Position numbers and translations under genes: made by a program
Shown here: positions 10,981 to 20,905 of the stretch, piece by piece
How positions within the stretch are numbered: position 1 is the stretch's first letter
How the letters are laid out: each line of letters starts with the position of its first letter
Notes under the pieces: generated by a model
Databases searched by the model: none
Told to the model about the DNA's origin: nothing
The model's input: only the letters and a program-made list of their open reading frames with translations
Source of the DNA: Thelonectria olida
Lineage: Eukaryota > Ascomycota > Sordariomycetes > Hypocreales > Nectriaceae
DNA length: 64,000 nt
Assembly: GCA_020736575.1 (NCBI GenBank)
Contig: JAGPYM010000018.1
Coordinates: forward strand, 62,001 to 126,000
Direction of reading: 5' to 3'

Positions 10981-11314
10981 AATTGCTATATCCGTGAGGT
11001 AATAAGGGACGCAGAATTTTCGTCCTTGGGGAGTGATCACTGACTCGCTAAAGCTGGAGCATCGTCCGACCCATCGGACAACAAACGTTTATCCTTTCGC
11101 AGGTCTGGTCTAGTTGAGGAGGCGCGGTAGACAGTGAGTGTCCTTCCCTGTCTTCCATCATTCCGAGCTCGCAGCATTTTTCTCAGGTAATATTTAGGAC
11201 AAGAGCTCGGAAGAGTAGGCTCGGACTCGACAAGGCTTCTCGACCACTGTTGATTGGAGGAGTAATCCCTCATCCCGTCTTCCATATCCACCAGCGATAA
11301 TTTTTATCTCGATC

Positions 11315-11323
11315 ATCTGATAA
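11315..11323 (+). promoter_or_regulatory. ATCTGATAA, SreA-type GATA site (proximal)
   Basis: Second exact copy, 525 nt upstream of the transporter start. A further GATA core is close by (CGATAA at about 11295-11300). Paired sites in front of an iron-uptake gene fit iron-dependent repression. Confidence 0.6.
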
Positions 11324-11839
11324 GACAAAGTCTAGACTGTCGATCAGTGGCGTTTTCGTCCACATCTCCGCTGTCGACGGCCAACCACGTTGTCTCAATA
11401 GAACGGGAAACAGCCCAACAGTATTGCAACCACGGTGCCCTCCGAGAACCACTAACCCTGAGGCTATGAACGAACCCCCGCAGGCCCTGGACGGAGATGC
11501 AACCATGTCAGCTTGGGTGGCGCGCTTTCCATCTTGTGCCTGTCACATCCCACGTTCAGTACCCGGTCATCCAGTCAACCAGTCATTGGTTTAGTGGGCA
11601 TCGAGGAAGACTAGTTACTGTGGTCAGAGAAGGATGGAGCTCGCGAGCAGCTAAGAGGAACAGGAGAAGATCCTCCGTCGCTTTCGAGGAGATCAATGTA
11701 ACTAATCCATAATTTAAAAGTCGTCGATCGCTCCCATCGAAACTGGACGCTGTTTCTCTCTTCCTTCTGCATCCAATTCTGTCCTATTCAAAATTGGGAG
11801 GTTCATCTAGTGCCGCCACACCATACCGTGAGGTCCATC

Positions 11840-13833
11840 ATGGCCACAATCAACTCCATGGCTCCTCAGCCAACTGCAGAGGTTCCCGCCGCTGTCACCA
11901 ACGAGATCCAAAAGCAGTTGTCACACCAAGAAAACGACCCCGAGAAGCCCGAGCTCAACGATGAGGAGGCCCAAAAGCAGGATGGTGTCAAGCGAGTCGA
12001 AGCCATCACCACCGTGTGGACCAAGCAAGTCCTCGTCGTCATGTTCATCTTGTAAGCGCCATCACACGAGTCGTCCTATTCTGGCCGGAACTAATCGTTA
12101 TCAAGGCTTTATCTCGTCTCTTTCATAGACCAGTTACTCCAGTCTGTTCAGTCGACTCTGATTCCTTACATCACTTCGGCTTTTGACCAACACGGTCTCC
12201 TGGCCACCACGGGCATTGTTGCGACTATTATTGGTGGCGTCTGCAACCTGACTATTGCCAAGATCATCGATATCTGGGGCCGTGTCGAAGGTTTCCTAGT
12301 CATGCTCTTACTTGTGGTAATTGGCATGATCATGAAGGCCACTTGTACTAACGTCGAGATGTATGCTGCTGCTCATACGCTCTATTGGGTTGGTCATCTG
12401 GGTCTGGGATATGTCATTACGATTATTCTTGCCGACATCACGAGTCTCCGAAACCGAATGATTCTTTTCGGCATCAACTCGACCCCTATTATCGCCACTA
12501 CCTTCGCCGGTCCCCGAATTGCCGATCTCTTCTACACCAACGTCAACTTCCGATGGGCTTTCGGCGCCTTCTTGATCATGCAGGTCTTCTTCTGTATTCC
12601 TGTGGCTGTCATCTTCCTCTGGAGTAAGCGAAAGGCTATCGCTGCCGGCGTTTATCCTCAGCGAGTTGCGAACCGCAATGCGTGGGAGTCCTTCAAGTAC
12701 TACTTCATTCAGTTTGACGGTTCGCCCCCAGCCTATCCCAGCCTCTCCCTAATAGCCGACTAATTTTCATTTCAGTAATCGGTATGATGCTCACTGTCTT
12801 TGGATGGTCTCTGCTTCTCCTGCCCTTTAGCTTGGTTTACTATGCACCCAACGGATGGAAAACTGGCTACATCATTGCCATGATCGTCCTTGGAGTAGTT
12901 TTGCTTGTGACCTTTGTTCTCTACGAGCGCTTCCTCGCCCCTGTTCCATATATCCCCTGGAAGTTCCTCAAGGATCGCACTATTCTAGGCGCATGCCTTG
13001 TCTATGGCATCATGTTCTGTTCCATTTTGTAAGTCCCCAGATCTCCTCGGAGGACACCTATTCGGAGAGCCCCTCTAACTGACCCCTTTAGCACATGGGA
13101 TGCCTACTACTCTTCGTACCTCCAAGTCGTTCACAACCTTGACATTACCATCTCCGGTTATGTTTTAAACTCCTTCTCTCTCATGTCCTCTTTCATTGGC
13201 CCCTTTGTCGGACTGTAAGTCGACCTCTCACTTCTTCACAATCCCAACTAACATCACGACAGCGCGATCCGCTATATCGGAACCTTCAAGTGGCCTTCCA
13301 TTGCCATGACTCCTTTCGCCATTATGGGAACAGCTCTTCTAATCCACTTCCGAACTCCTGAATCAGGCGTCAATTGGCTTGTCATGTGCCAGCTATTCAA
13401 CGGAATCTACAGTGGCGTATGGGCTCTGACTGCCCAGCTTGCCATTATGGCTTCCGTCACTCATCAGGAAATTGCTGTGTCGATTGCTCTGTTCGGTCTC
13501 TTCGGCTCAATTGGTGCTGCCATGGGCTTTGCCATTGCCGGCGGTCTTTGGACCAACATCCTTCCCCAGCAGCTTCTTGCTCGACTTCCTGAAGATTCCA
13601 AGGACCAGATGGCTACCATTTATGGCGACATCACTGTTCAGCTGTCCTACCCCCCCGGAAGCCCTGTCCGTGACGCAATCAATGCCGCTTACTCGGATGT
13701 TCAGAGAAAGATGGTCATCACGGGTGTGGCTATTATGCCTCTTTGCATTGCCTGCCTTTTCTTATGGAAAAACATCAACGTTCGTAAGCTGGAGAAAACC
13801 CATGGAACCCAGACTAAGGGCACTGTCTGGTAG
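11840..13833 (+). CDS. Siderophore-iron transporter, MFS (five exons)
   Basis: Exons are 11840-12051, 12106-12719, 12776-13028, 13092-13214 and 13263-13833. They total 1773 nt and encode 590 aa, the usual length of fungal siderophore:H+ symporters (Sit1/MirB type). Four introns of 48-63 nt all keep frame; the second donor is GTTCGC. A hydrophilic, acidic N-terminus of about 65 residues is followed by 12-14 hydrophobic segments. Family-like stretches include SFIDQLLQSVQSTLIPY in the first membrane region and FTWDAYYSSYLQVVHNL around segment 9. It would import ferric siderophores across the plasma or vesicle membrane. The start is the first ATG in a good context. Two ATCTGATAA sites upstream suggest repression by a SreA-like factor when iron is plentiful. 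The exact siderophore cannot be read from sequence. Confidence 0.88.
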
Positions 13834-14367
13834 AGTTCCTGTCATTACGGTACTGGACACTAATCTAGAGTTTGACTTTACCTCCAATTTCCTCCCGCTC
13901 TATATCAAGGGTGTCCTACGTTGATATCATGTGCTATATGTCTATCAGATCCTACTTGCGGGATTATTAGTAATTAATGTACCTAGTCTAGACGCATGTG
14001 ATTTTGAGAAGTGATTTGACTTCAACGATTGGCTTCCATGACCTTATTTCCTGCATTCAAGATTAACGTGACTTGTCCGTTTGTAAGACGAAATAGCCAA
14101 AGCAAAGGGGAAGCAGTCGATCTGTCTTGGCCATATCATACCTGTACATGATGCGCCCCCGATCAAGCCTCCTCAAATAATACATGCTAGGCCATAGGCC
14201 TTCTCAATCGAAGAATGCACACGTGAATTTCTCGTTGAATTCGCTATCAGGAATATCTGGGGATTTCATCACATTCGATCCACATCAAACATGCGACACA
14301 GTTGAAGAGGACAGTGGCCGGACAAAGATTCAGAAGCCAGCCCCAAGGGATGAAATATGTCTATCTT
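13834..14367. other. Convergent intergenic spacer
   Basis: Lies between the 3' ends of the siderophore transporter (+) and the NLP gene (-). No coding signal is seen. Confidence 0.5.
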
Positions 14368-15284
14368 CTAAGCCGAGCGGTTGCAGACCCATCTGGCATC
14401 GTTGCGAAGAGACGAAGGATTAGTATCAGCACTACCCCAGTCCCATCCATCCTTGATAAGTTCACCATCGTAAAGCCAGTCAGTCCCAGGGAGGAAGTAC
14501 CAGTCCCAAGATCGGAACTCGTCTCGCGTGTTGGCGCACGTATTGAGGGATGTCTTTCGCGTCGAGAAGGTAGGGTGATAGTAGAATCCCTGGTACACCT
14601 TGGCGTGGTTGAGATTGTTACCGCCCTGGAGAAGCACATTGTCACTGAGAAGCTGTTAGCCACGTGGCTGCCACGCGTCTCAGTCAAGAAAGGGAATACG
14701 TACTCGTTAACAGTGTTTTGGATCTCATTCCACTTGATGTAATCCCAACCGCTATGCCAGCCAAGTAATGTGCCCGTGCGAGTCCACTGGCCATTTCCAT
14801 CTCCATTCCAGATGACAATGGAGTTTTCCCAGTCATTCTTGTGACCCGAGTCTTTCTTGAAGTAGATACTGTAGGCAACGCGCCACTCATTATCGTTGCA
14901 CTTACGCACCGTATAGTACACGGGGAAGGGGTTTCCCGGAGAGTTCACCCCGTTCCAAGGACCAGGATCGGCGCAGCCTCCGTTCTGGCTAGAGAAGCAC
15001 AGGTCAGAGTCAACGCCTTGAACCTGCACGCCGTTGATCTCTGCAGCTTCGGGGTAGCAGGGGGCGCGGCCCCAGGACCGGCCGAAGTGGTACATGGGTG
15101 CGGCAGCAACAGCAGCATCTCTGCCACCATCTATACAGATAAATCAGACTGTGTCTCTGTAGGCTTTTGACGGAAGGGGCGAATTAGACATACTCTCGAA
15201 GGCGCTGGAAGGAATTGAGTCATTTGCCAGAGCGGCAGTGGCCAAGAGGGCTGCGGCGCCAAATACAACTAACTTGACGCTCAT
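14368..15284 (-). CDS. NLP (necrosis- and ethylene-inducing-like) secreted protein, three exons
   Basis: Exons (in transcript order) are 15194-15284, 14704-15130 and 14368-14644, with introns of 63 and 59 nt. They total 795 nt and encode 264 aa. Residues 1-20 form a signal peptide (MSVKLVVFGAAALLATAALA). The NLP fold is recognised by the family heptapeptide at residues 126-132, here GHKNDWE where most members have GHRHDWE. Other marks are RAPCYPEAAEING near residue 53 and several conserved cysteines (55, 75, 83, 108). Members are secreted; some permeabilise dicot plant membranes and others have no such activity. Whether this variant is active cannot be judged. The gene appears intact with no stops or frameshifts. 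Confidence 0.87.
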
Positions 15285-15357
15285 TTCAAAGTGTTTCTGG
15301 CTGTCTCTTTTGAGGTTGCTTAACAATTGCGAGGTGGGCGAGAAGGGAACGATCTCA

Positions 15358-15363
15358 TTTATA
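15358..15363 (-). promoter_or_regulatory. TATA box of the NLP gene
   Basis: TATAAA on the minus strand, about 75-80 nt before the start codon at 15284. Confidence 0.45.
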
Positions 15364-16015
15364 TGCTTCTGATCCATGAGCTGATCATTGCGATCATCCC
15401 CGTCTGGGCAGTTCGCATCCCCTGCTCTCGTGTCCCCTGTGCCTTGAATGGTGCCGGCGATTGGCCCGGTCTCAGCTATCCGAATCCTTCAATCCTACCA
15501 AACAAAAGTCCTTCAGGAACTTTAGTAAGCTCAGAAACATCCGCATGGATCATTGATCCATCTTTTTCAACCATAGTAGATCAGTGAGACGTTGCATTTC
15601 ATGTTGTCTCGGCCCATTAATCAACAACCTGCCTTGAATCAGACTACTAATCAGACTACCTGGCTTTAGGACCTGTGCTTTCAGTAACGCAGGTCGTGAA
15701 ATGAGGCTGCGCGTGAACACAAGCAGTTATTCCGCCCCCGGATAACCAATACCAATAAGTCTGTTTAATTGCTTAAACTTCCTTACCCTCTTAAATAGCA
15801 TTGACTGAGCACCTACTGCATCTCTCGAGTCCTCTATCTTTCCTCCAATTCCCCCCACCAAACATATGCGAGTTGCCTCCATATAGCGTGTTCCATCGCA
15901 ATACCAAGCTGTGAAACCCTAGTGGCAACAGCGCCTCTCCTGAATTGCTCATTCGTTATATCTCACAAACGATTTGACTGCGTGGGCTTGGATAAAGAAC
16001 TCCAGAGCCCAATTT
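15364..16015. other. Upstream region of the NLP gene, no gene recognised
   Basis: No frame with family resemblance. It presumably carries NLP upstream control sequence. Confidence 0.45.
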
Positions 16016-16560
16016 TCAGTAGGAGCATGCTGATTGAGTAATATTCAAATCCCTCTCGGGAGCGATTTTGGTGTGTGAGGTACTTTGGATGCTGGTGCTT
16101 CTGCAGCTGAATGTTGTCGTCCAGCCCATGGGTGAAGGAATCAACCCGGTTCTCCTGGCTTCCTGCAAATCCCACGATCCACGGCTACCTAGCCATTCGG
16201 CCTTTTCCACGTGTTCACTCAGACGGTCAGTCTCAGAGAGGCTTGTGAGCCGCCCGACGGCTGTCAAGGAGCCGGTGTCGTTGTCGCCTGCCTCAGTGAC
16301 TGCCATCGACTGTTTACGCAGTTTCTCTTTGTCATCACTCTCCAAGATCTGGCTCAACAGATACTCTTTATGTCTGAACTATTTCGAGAAAGTCAAAGTT
16401 GGGCTTGCTGCCTCGTCTGCACTACTGTTGTAGAGCAACTGGTTCAACGCGGGGAGCCAGCTGTCGAAGCGCGTCTTGGCTGGGATATAGTCAAGTTAAA
16501 AGCCGAGCGGCCCAAAAAAAAGTCGGCTGCTACAGATAAGAGGTCACTGTTGGAACTGGT
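16016..16560 (-). pseudogene. Possible decayed protein-coding relic
   Basis: Read on the minus strand, about 16560-16490 gives a hydrophobic/helical fragment ending AARLLT. A one-base shift then gives DYIPAKTRFDSWLPALNQLL. That frame hits an in-frame TAG at 16379-16381 and resumes as YLLSQILESDDKEKLRKQSM and about 90 more charged, helical residues. The way coding-like composition persists across a stop and a frameshift suggests a dead gene. I do not recognise the family. An unspliced intron would be an alternative explanation. Confidence 0.35.
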
Positions 16561-16954
16561 GATGCCCTGAGGGAGTAACCAACATCAGCTCTTTGCTTCA
16601 CATAGCCATAGGCTAACAGAACTCACATTAGGCTATCGGAATATATTCTCTAGTCTACAACAACAACAACCACTTGATAGGTAGATCAAGATAGCTCTTA
16701 TAGCCGCCCTTGATTCAACCCTTGTATAGTCTTCCCCGTGGGCCAGTGGCTAGTTCACATACTTAGTCTGAAGGCTTAACAGTTGACTCCCAAAAGCTCT
16801 AAACAGCTCTGACCTTTGTTCCATATCACACCCTAGCACCCTTCCAAAGCATCCTTTAAGCTACCAGGAACAAGATCTGGGTCTCTCAAATTCCCCAACT
16901 ACCACAACTCCACTCACAGTCCTGAGTTCCGTCTATTGGGCCACAGCTCATCCT
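16561..16954. other. Intergenic, no gene recognised
   Basis: This is the 3' flank of the secreted cysteine-rich gene. Nothing recognisable is present. Confidence 0.45.
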
Positions 16955-17680
16955 TTATGTGCAGCCACTGGCGCGGTTGCTGAGGCAGACATCTCCACCA
17001 GTGCTATCGCTCTTGCCCTCGCAAGACGCACTCGAGTGACCGGAGTTCTGAACATCGACATCGCAGTTGGTCCAAGTGCGGCTGAAGAAACCGGCCTGGA
17101 CCTTGTAGGTAGACCAAGAGATGCAGCAGTTCTGGCCGCCCTGGCTCTGACACTGACTACGTGGCGCTTTTCCTACGTCGATGCTGAAGCTGCAGGTGGC
17201 GCCAGACACGCAGGAAAAGAACGCCTCGCATGCGTGCCAAACAACGACGTGTGAGAGCGAAACGATGTACTGGGTATTGCGCTTCTCGATGCGCTTGGCG
17301 ACGTCTTCGGTGGTCTCGCCAGCGACGGCCCCGAGGAGAGCCTCCACTTCGCCGACCATGTCCGGGTCATTTTTGTCAAAGGGCTTGACATAGGCGGCGG
17401 AGACGAGGATCTTGGCCTTCTCCTCATCGTTCGCGCCGAAGCTGGGGTCGAGGCTGGTAAGCCATTCTTCCATGGTCGAGTTGTAGCCAGTGAAGCGGAC
17501 GGCAATGTCCCAGGGGCTGAGATCGCCAGTGGCATGTGGGAAGTAGTCAACAGCGTTGTGTGTGACAATGAAGCCCCCATCTGTGTCAAACTGCTTGGTT
17601 GAGGCCGGGGCAGGGACCGCAACGGCAACGGTAGCCAGACCGAAGATAAAGGTTGCGAACTTGGCTAGAGAGAACATCAT
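16955..17680 (-). CDS. Secreted cysteine-rich protein with Kex2 processing sites
   Basis: This is a single-exon 241-aa protein. Residues 1 to about 22 form a signal peptide (hydrophobic, ending AVAVPAPAS). A pro-region of about 110 residues follows, ending in dibasic KR pairs at 129-130 and 133-134. The C-terminal 107 residues would be the mature domain and hold 10 cysteines, including a CC pair in GGQNCCISW, with WHAC at its start. The even cysteine count suggests five disulphides. The layout (signal, pro-peptide, Kex2 site, Cys-rich core) matches fungal secreted effectors or killer-like proteins. A distant relation to yeast Css2/Css3-type secreted proteins is possible but unverified. Two ATGs occur in tandem at the start; the first is used here. 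Confidence 0.72.
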   Translation of the reverse strand: MMFSLAKFATFIFGLATVAVAVPAPASTKQFDTDGGFIVTHNAVDYFPHATGDLSPWDIAVRFTGYNSTMEEWLTSLDPSFGANDEEKAKILVSAAYVKPFDKNDPDMVGEVEALLGAVAGETTEDVAKRIEKRNTQYIVSLSHVVVWHACEAFFSCVSGATCSFSIDVGKAPRSQCQSQGGQNCCISWSTYKVQAGFFSRTWTNCDVDVQNSGHSSASCEGKSDSTGGDVCLSNRASGCT

Positions 17681-17770
17681 TGTAGTTGTGAAGATGCAAG
17701 AGTCAGGCTAGGCAAAGATGTTGGTTGAGGTGCGTACTGAGGATGGAAGCTGAATGCGGGAGCAGAGAAG

Positions 17771-17780
17771 TATTATATAC
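17771..17780 (-). promoter_or_regulatory. TATA-like element of the secreted cysteine-rich gene
   Basis: GTATATAATA on the minus strand lies about 90-100 nt upstream of the start codon at 17680. Confidence 0.45.
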
Positions 17781-19024
17781 CTACTGGAGCGATAGACCGC
17801 TTCACTGTGATACAGTATAAGCGCCCTGTGTTAACTACATGTCTCTAGATTTGCCCCATAGCATTGCATGTACTCATTCCAACCTGCGGTTCCGAACATG
17901 GCTTCAACTGTTGATCTGTCAAGAGTTGGAACTTTGGTGTTTCGTCGTGTCGCCCGGATCCAATGGGTTGCCGTGGTATCATGGCCATGTTCGTTCCCAT
18001 CAGACACCTTCCAATAATCTATTAGCTTCTCGTATTGTGCAGCTGTTGTCACACATCGTGTGAAAGATGCCGAGCGAAATGGCTCCAATACATGCTACGA
18101 GCTGTGAGCAATATGGTGCCGTGCTGCCGTGCGTGCCGTGCGTGCCGTGCCGGTCTCTAGGTAATGCACCTCGAAGCCGTGTGCATAAGCTTAGTTAGGT
18201 TATAGGTTCTAAATTAAGCATGCTCGGCGAAAGTGCCCGTGACATGGTGATTCGTCTAACTGGGCGCGAAATCATGGTTGAGAGCGGAATAGGCACATGG
18301 GTTCCATTATTAGTGAGCATGGGTCTCGGCTTATTTATTGCCTCTCTGGGCGGCTCGGCCCGCACGTAGCTGCTCGAGTTGGTCAATATGTCTCGGATCC
18401 CTCCCGAACAACTCACCTGGTTAGAGTCCAGACCTGGCGTCAGCTCCATAACCCCTCTTCAACTTAAACGTCCCCGAGGGCCCGAATCACACAGCGGATC
18501 CTTCACGGTCACTAACAGCCAAGCAAGGCGAGTCCGGAGGCCGCTCGCTGTTAGCATATGCCTGCAGGTGCTGATGAGTAGTCAAGTCACTATCCATCAA
18601 ATCAGCAGCTTCTCGTGCATTGAGTCAAGTGTAACTTGACCAGCCCGTCAACTCAGCTGGTATTGATGCTAAGCCCAGCATTGAATACAAGACATGATTT
18701 CTCAATAGAAACGGTAAATCTGCATGATAACTCGGACTTAATAAATCTCCCTGGAGGAACTTATTTGAAGGCTCTCGAATATCAGCTGTAGGGTCTCGTT
18801 TTACAGTCTCAAAGACTGCTCAGGTGTTTCTTAAGTTTACCTTGGAGTTGGTATTCTTAAAGCAAACCCTGTGTGGCAGCTTGCAGCTTGTGCGCTTAGT
18901 TTGAGGAGCAATTTAAACTCCGTGCGGTCCAAAGTCTATGGTGTCTCAGAACGGAGGGATAGTCCAGATCCATTGTGCTCCTACGAGTCCTAACCACCGT
19001 CGTCATCAGCTCCTCGGCTTCTTT
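17781..19024. other. Intergenic region, no gene recognised
   Basis: Only short frames are present. The minus-strand frame 17831-18088 (85 aa) has no recognisable domain and is not called. A GC-rich triple repeat lies at 18125-18150. Confidence 0.5.
18125..18150. repeat. Three copies of a 9-nt unit, TGCCGTGCG
   Basis: Three head-to-tail, near-perfect copies of TGCCGTGCG lie in non-coding DNA. Confidence 0.7.
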
Positions 19025-19489
19025 TCACCGGCCTTGATGTATATTTATGCCCGCTAGAGGAGAAGTTCTGCTTAGTGTCGAAGGACAGTCTTCCCCGAGT
19101 CTCGTTTTATATATCACGAGTACTTCGCCGTGTAGCTCTTCAGCTTCCCTCCACCGGTCTTGCCACATATACACTGTTGCTAGATTCTCCATCATGCTCA
19201 ACGTATCATGGTGATCTGTTCTAGACTGCTTTGTAAAAGTCTCTAAAACTTTCGCCTCGGTCACTTCGGCTTCGTTATAGCGACCCTGACTAAGATAGGT
19301 TGAGGCCAAGTTGCTTATACTACTAAGCGTAGTGGGTTGATTTGCTCCGAGCTGGGCTCTGTTTGTCTCCAGCTCCTCCGGCTCCAACCTTTCAGTCCCA
19401 TCCCAGTTCCCTTGCATTGAGAAAATCTCAGCAAGACTGATTATTGACAACTTTGTCAGAACATGATCGTTGCCGCAAGCAATGATCAA
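19025..19489 (-). pseudogene. TPR (kinesin-light-chain type) repeat fragment
   Basis: A 154-codon minus-strand frame holds about three tetratricopeptide units of the type found at the C-terminus of fungal NB-ARC/NACHT proteins. Examples are TLSSISNLASTYLSQGRYNE and TLSMMENLATVYMWQDRWRE. It has no upstream NTPase domain in view, is much shorter than normal family members and ends in a degenerate unit. It is therefore best read as a remnant, probably of an NLR-like gene. It could still be transcribed as a small protein. Confidence 0.55.
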
Positions 19490-19800
19490 ATCACTGATTT
19501 CTTGTGCAGGTTATGCTTTAGCAATTCCCATCTTTCCCTGCTCGCGGTACGTGTGCGCAAAAGTTGCGTAAGGCCAAGATGATCGCAATCGCCGGGATAC
19601 GAGTCTTGAAGCTTTCTTGAGCGAGCTGGATCCCCAACTGTAAGAATAAAATGAGTTTAGACATGGCGAAGCTAACAACCTATGGAGCTGGGCAACTGAT
19701 CAAGACGCGTTGTTGGCAAAACCTAAGCACATCAGTATGGGAAGCGGGGATCTCAAGGTGCAGCACCAAGAAGCCATTAGAGAACTATGCTAAAAAGAAG

Positions 19801-19990
19801 TAGATTGAAAAGTCCATCTACAACTTTTACAGCAGCGACTACCGAGTCCGGTCCTACATTACACAGTGTCTCCAAGGGTCCATCCTCATCTGCTCCTACC
19901 TCCACTCCGGCAGCCTTGTGTTACTACGTTGGCTTCGGAGTAAAGCGAAATGAAGCTGTTGCTGAAGGAATCCTGGAACAAGACAGTTAG
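19801..19990 (+). pseudogene. Relic of the C-terminal (Sel1-like) part of a fungal kinase-type protein
   Basis: On the plus strand one frame gives SSDYRVRSYITQCLQGS and, after a one-base shift, another gives ALCYYVGFGVKRNEAVAEGI before a TAG. Both resemble the region that follows the kinase domain in a family of filamentous-fungus kinase/Sel1 proteins. The shift between them marks decay. The orientation is opposite to the kinase relic next door. Confidence 0.4.
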
Positions 19991-20082
19991 AGTACCCATA
20001 CCATGCGCCAATTGCTGCATATTTTAAGCCAAGATGCGGGTGTGTATCAAGCACGAGCAGCATCGATGCTCATAGCTCTCGG

Positions 20083-20905
20083 TCATGACCTCAGGCTTCT
20101 GTCGAAAAACTTCTTGAGGACTCTCTTTTTGTCGCTCTCCAAGGTCGTGTCTGCCATCAAGAGTTGGCTAGCCCGTGTCAAAACGGTGCCATTCCCCTTC
20201 GCGCCCTTCAGAATATCATCCACTCTTCTTGTAGGCGCGGTAGCTGGCACGGCCAGACATTCATCCAGGACTGCTCCTCTCGAGATAGGAGGCTCAAATA
20301 GAACCCAGAAACAGCGCATGCCAAATGACAACAAGTCTGTTCTTACGGCTTCTAGGAGAGTTCACTCTTCACGTCGACCGTCGTCCTCTAGAGCGCACCA
20401 TGGCTAACATTAGTAGCATCAGCAGTAGGTACTCGTGAGTACACCCAGAGGAGTAACCCAAGTCAATGACTCTCGGGTTATATGCCCTATACTCGTCTTT
20501 GAAGATGAGGATATTATCTGGCTTGGTATCTCCATGCACAATCCCGAAGGACTCGTTAATTGTCTCATGCTGGGTTGTACAGTTGCGACTTACCCATTAT
20601 CATGCCTATCCGTGATGACTCTGCCAATATCGATGCAGAGCCGGATGTGCTCCATCGCCATCATGCCCTATCCTGCATGCGTTGCAAAGTGGGATAGGTC
20701 TCCGAGGTGCGCTCTTCCAAAGACAAGCACCGGCCATGGCTTGCTATCATCGGAAGATATCCCAGCTGATACCCTGCAGTTGGGCAATATCTGTGTATCG
20801 ACAGATAAATGAATCACTGAGGATGGTGGTCTCATTTGTAAGAGTTACGAAAACCCATCCTTCGCTTTTACCTTGCTTGTGATAAGTTTGAAGTGTAAAA
20901 CTCAT
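20083..20905 (-). pseudogene. Broken protein-kinase gene
   Basis: Read on the minus strand from an ATG at 20905, the N-lobe fragment ends in QLQGISWDIF and then runs into TGATAG near 20745. One frame away, PWPVLVFGRAHLGDLSHF continues but is stopped by TAG at 20668-20670. The helix before the catalytic loop (RLCIDIGRVITDRHDNG) follows. An intron-like gap leads to the catalytic loop IVHGDTKPDNILIF and the metal-binding loop VIDLGYSS, where DFG has become DLG. The C-lobe (SFGMRCFWVLFE onward, to 20083) is in yet another frame. The order of kinase subdomains is intact but at least one stop and two frame breaks interrupt it, so it cannot encode a working kinase. Confidence 0.75.

Noticed and set aside
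17831..18088. 85-codon minus-strand frame upstream of the secreted protein gene
   Set aside because: No signal peptide or domain, and it lies in the probable promoter region.
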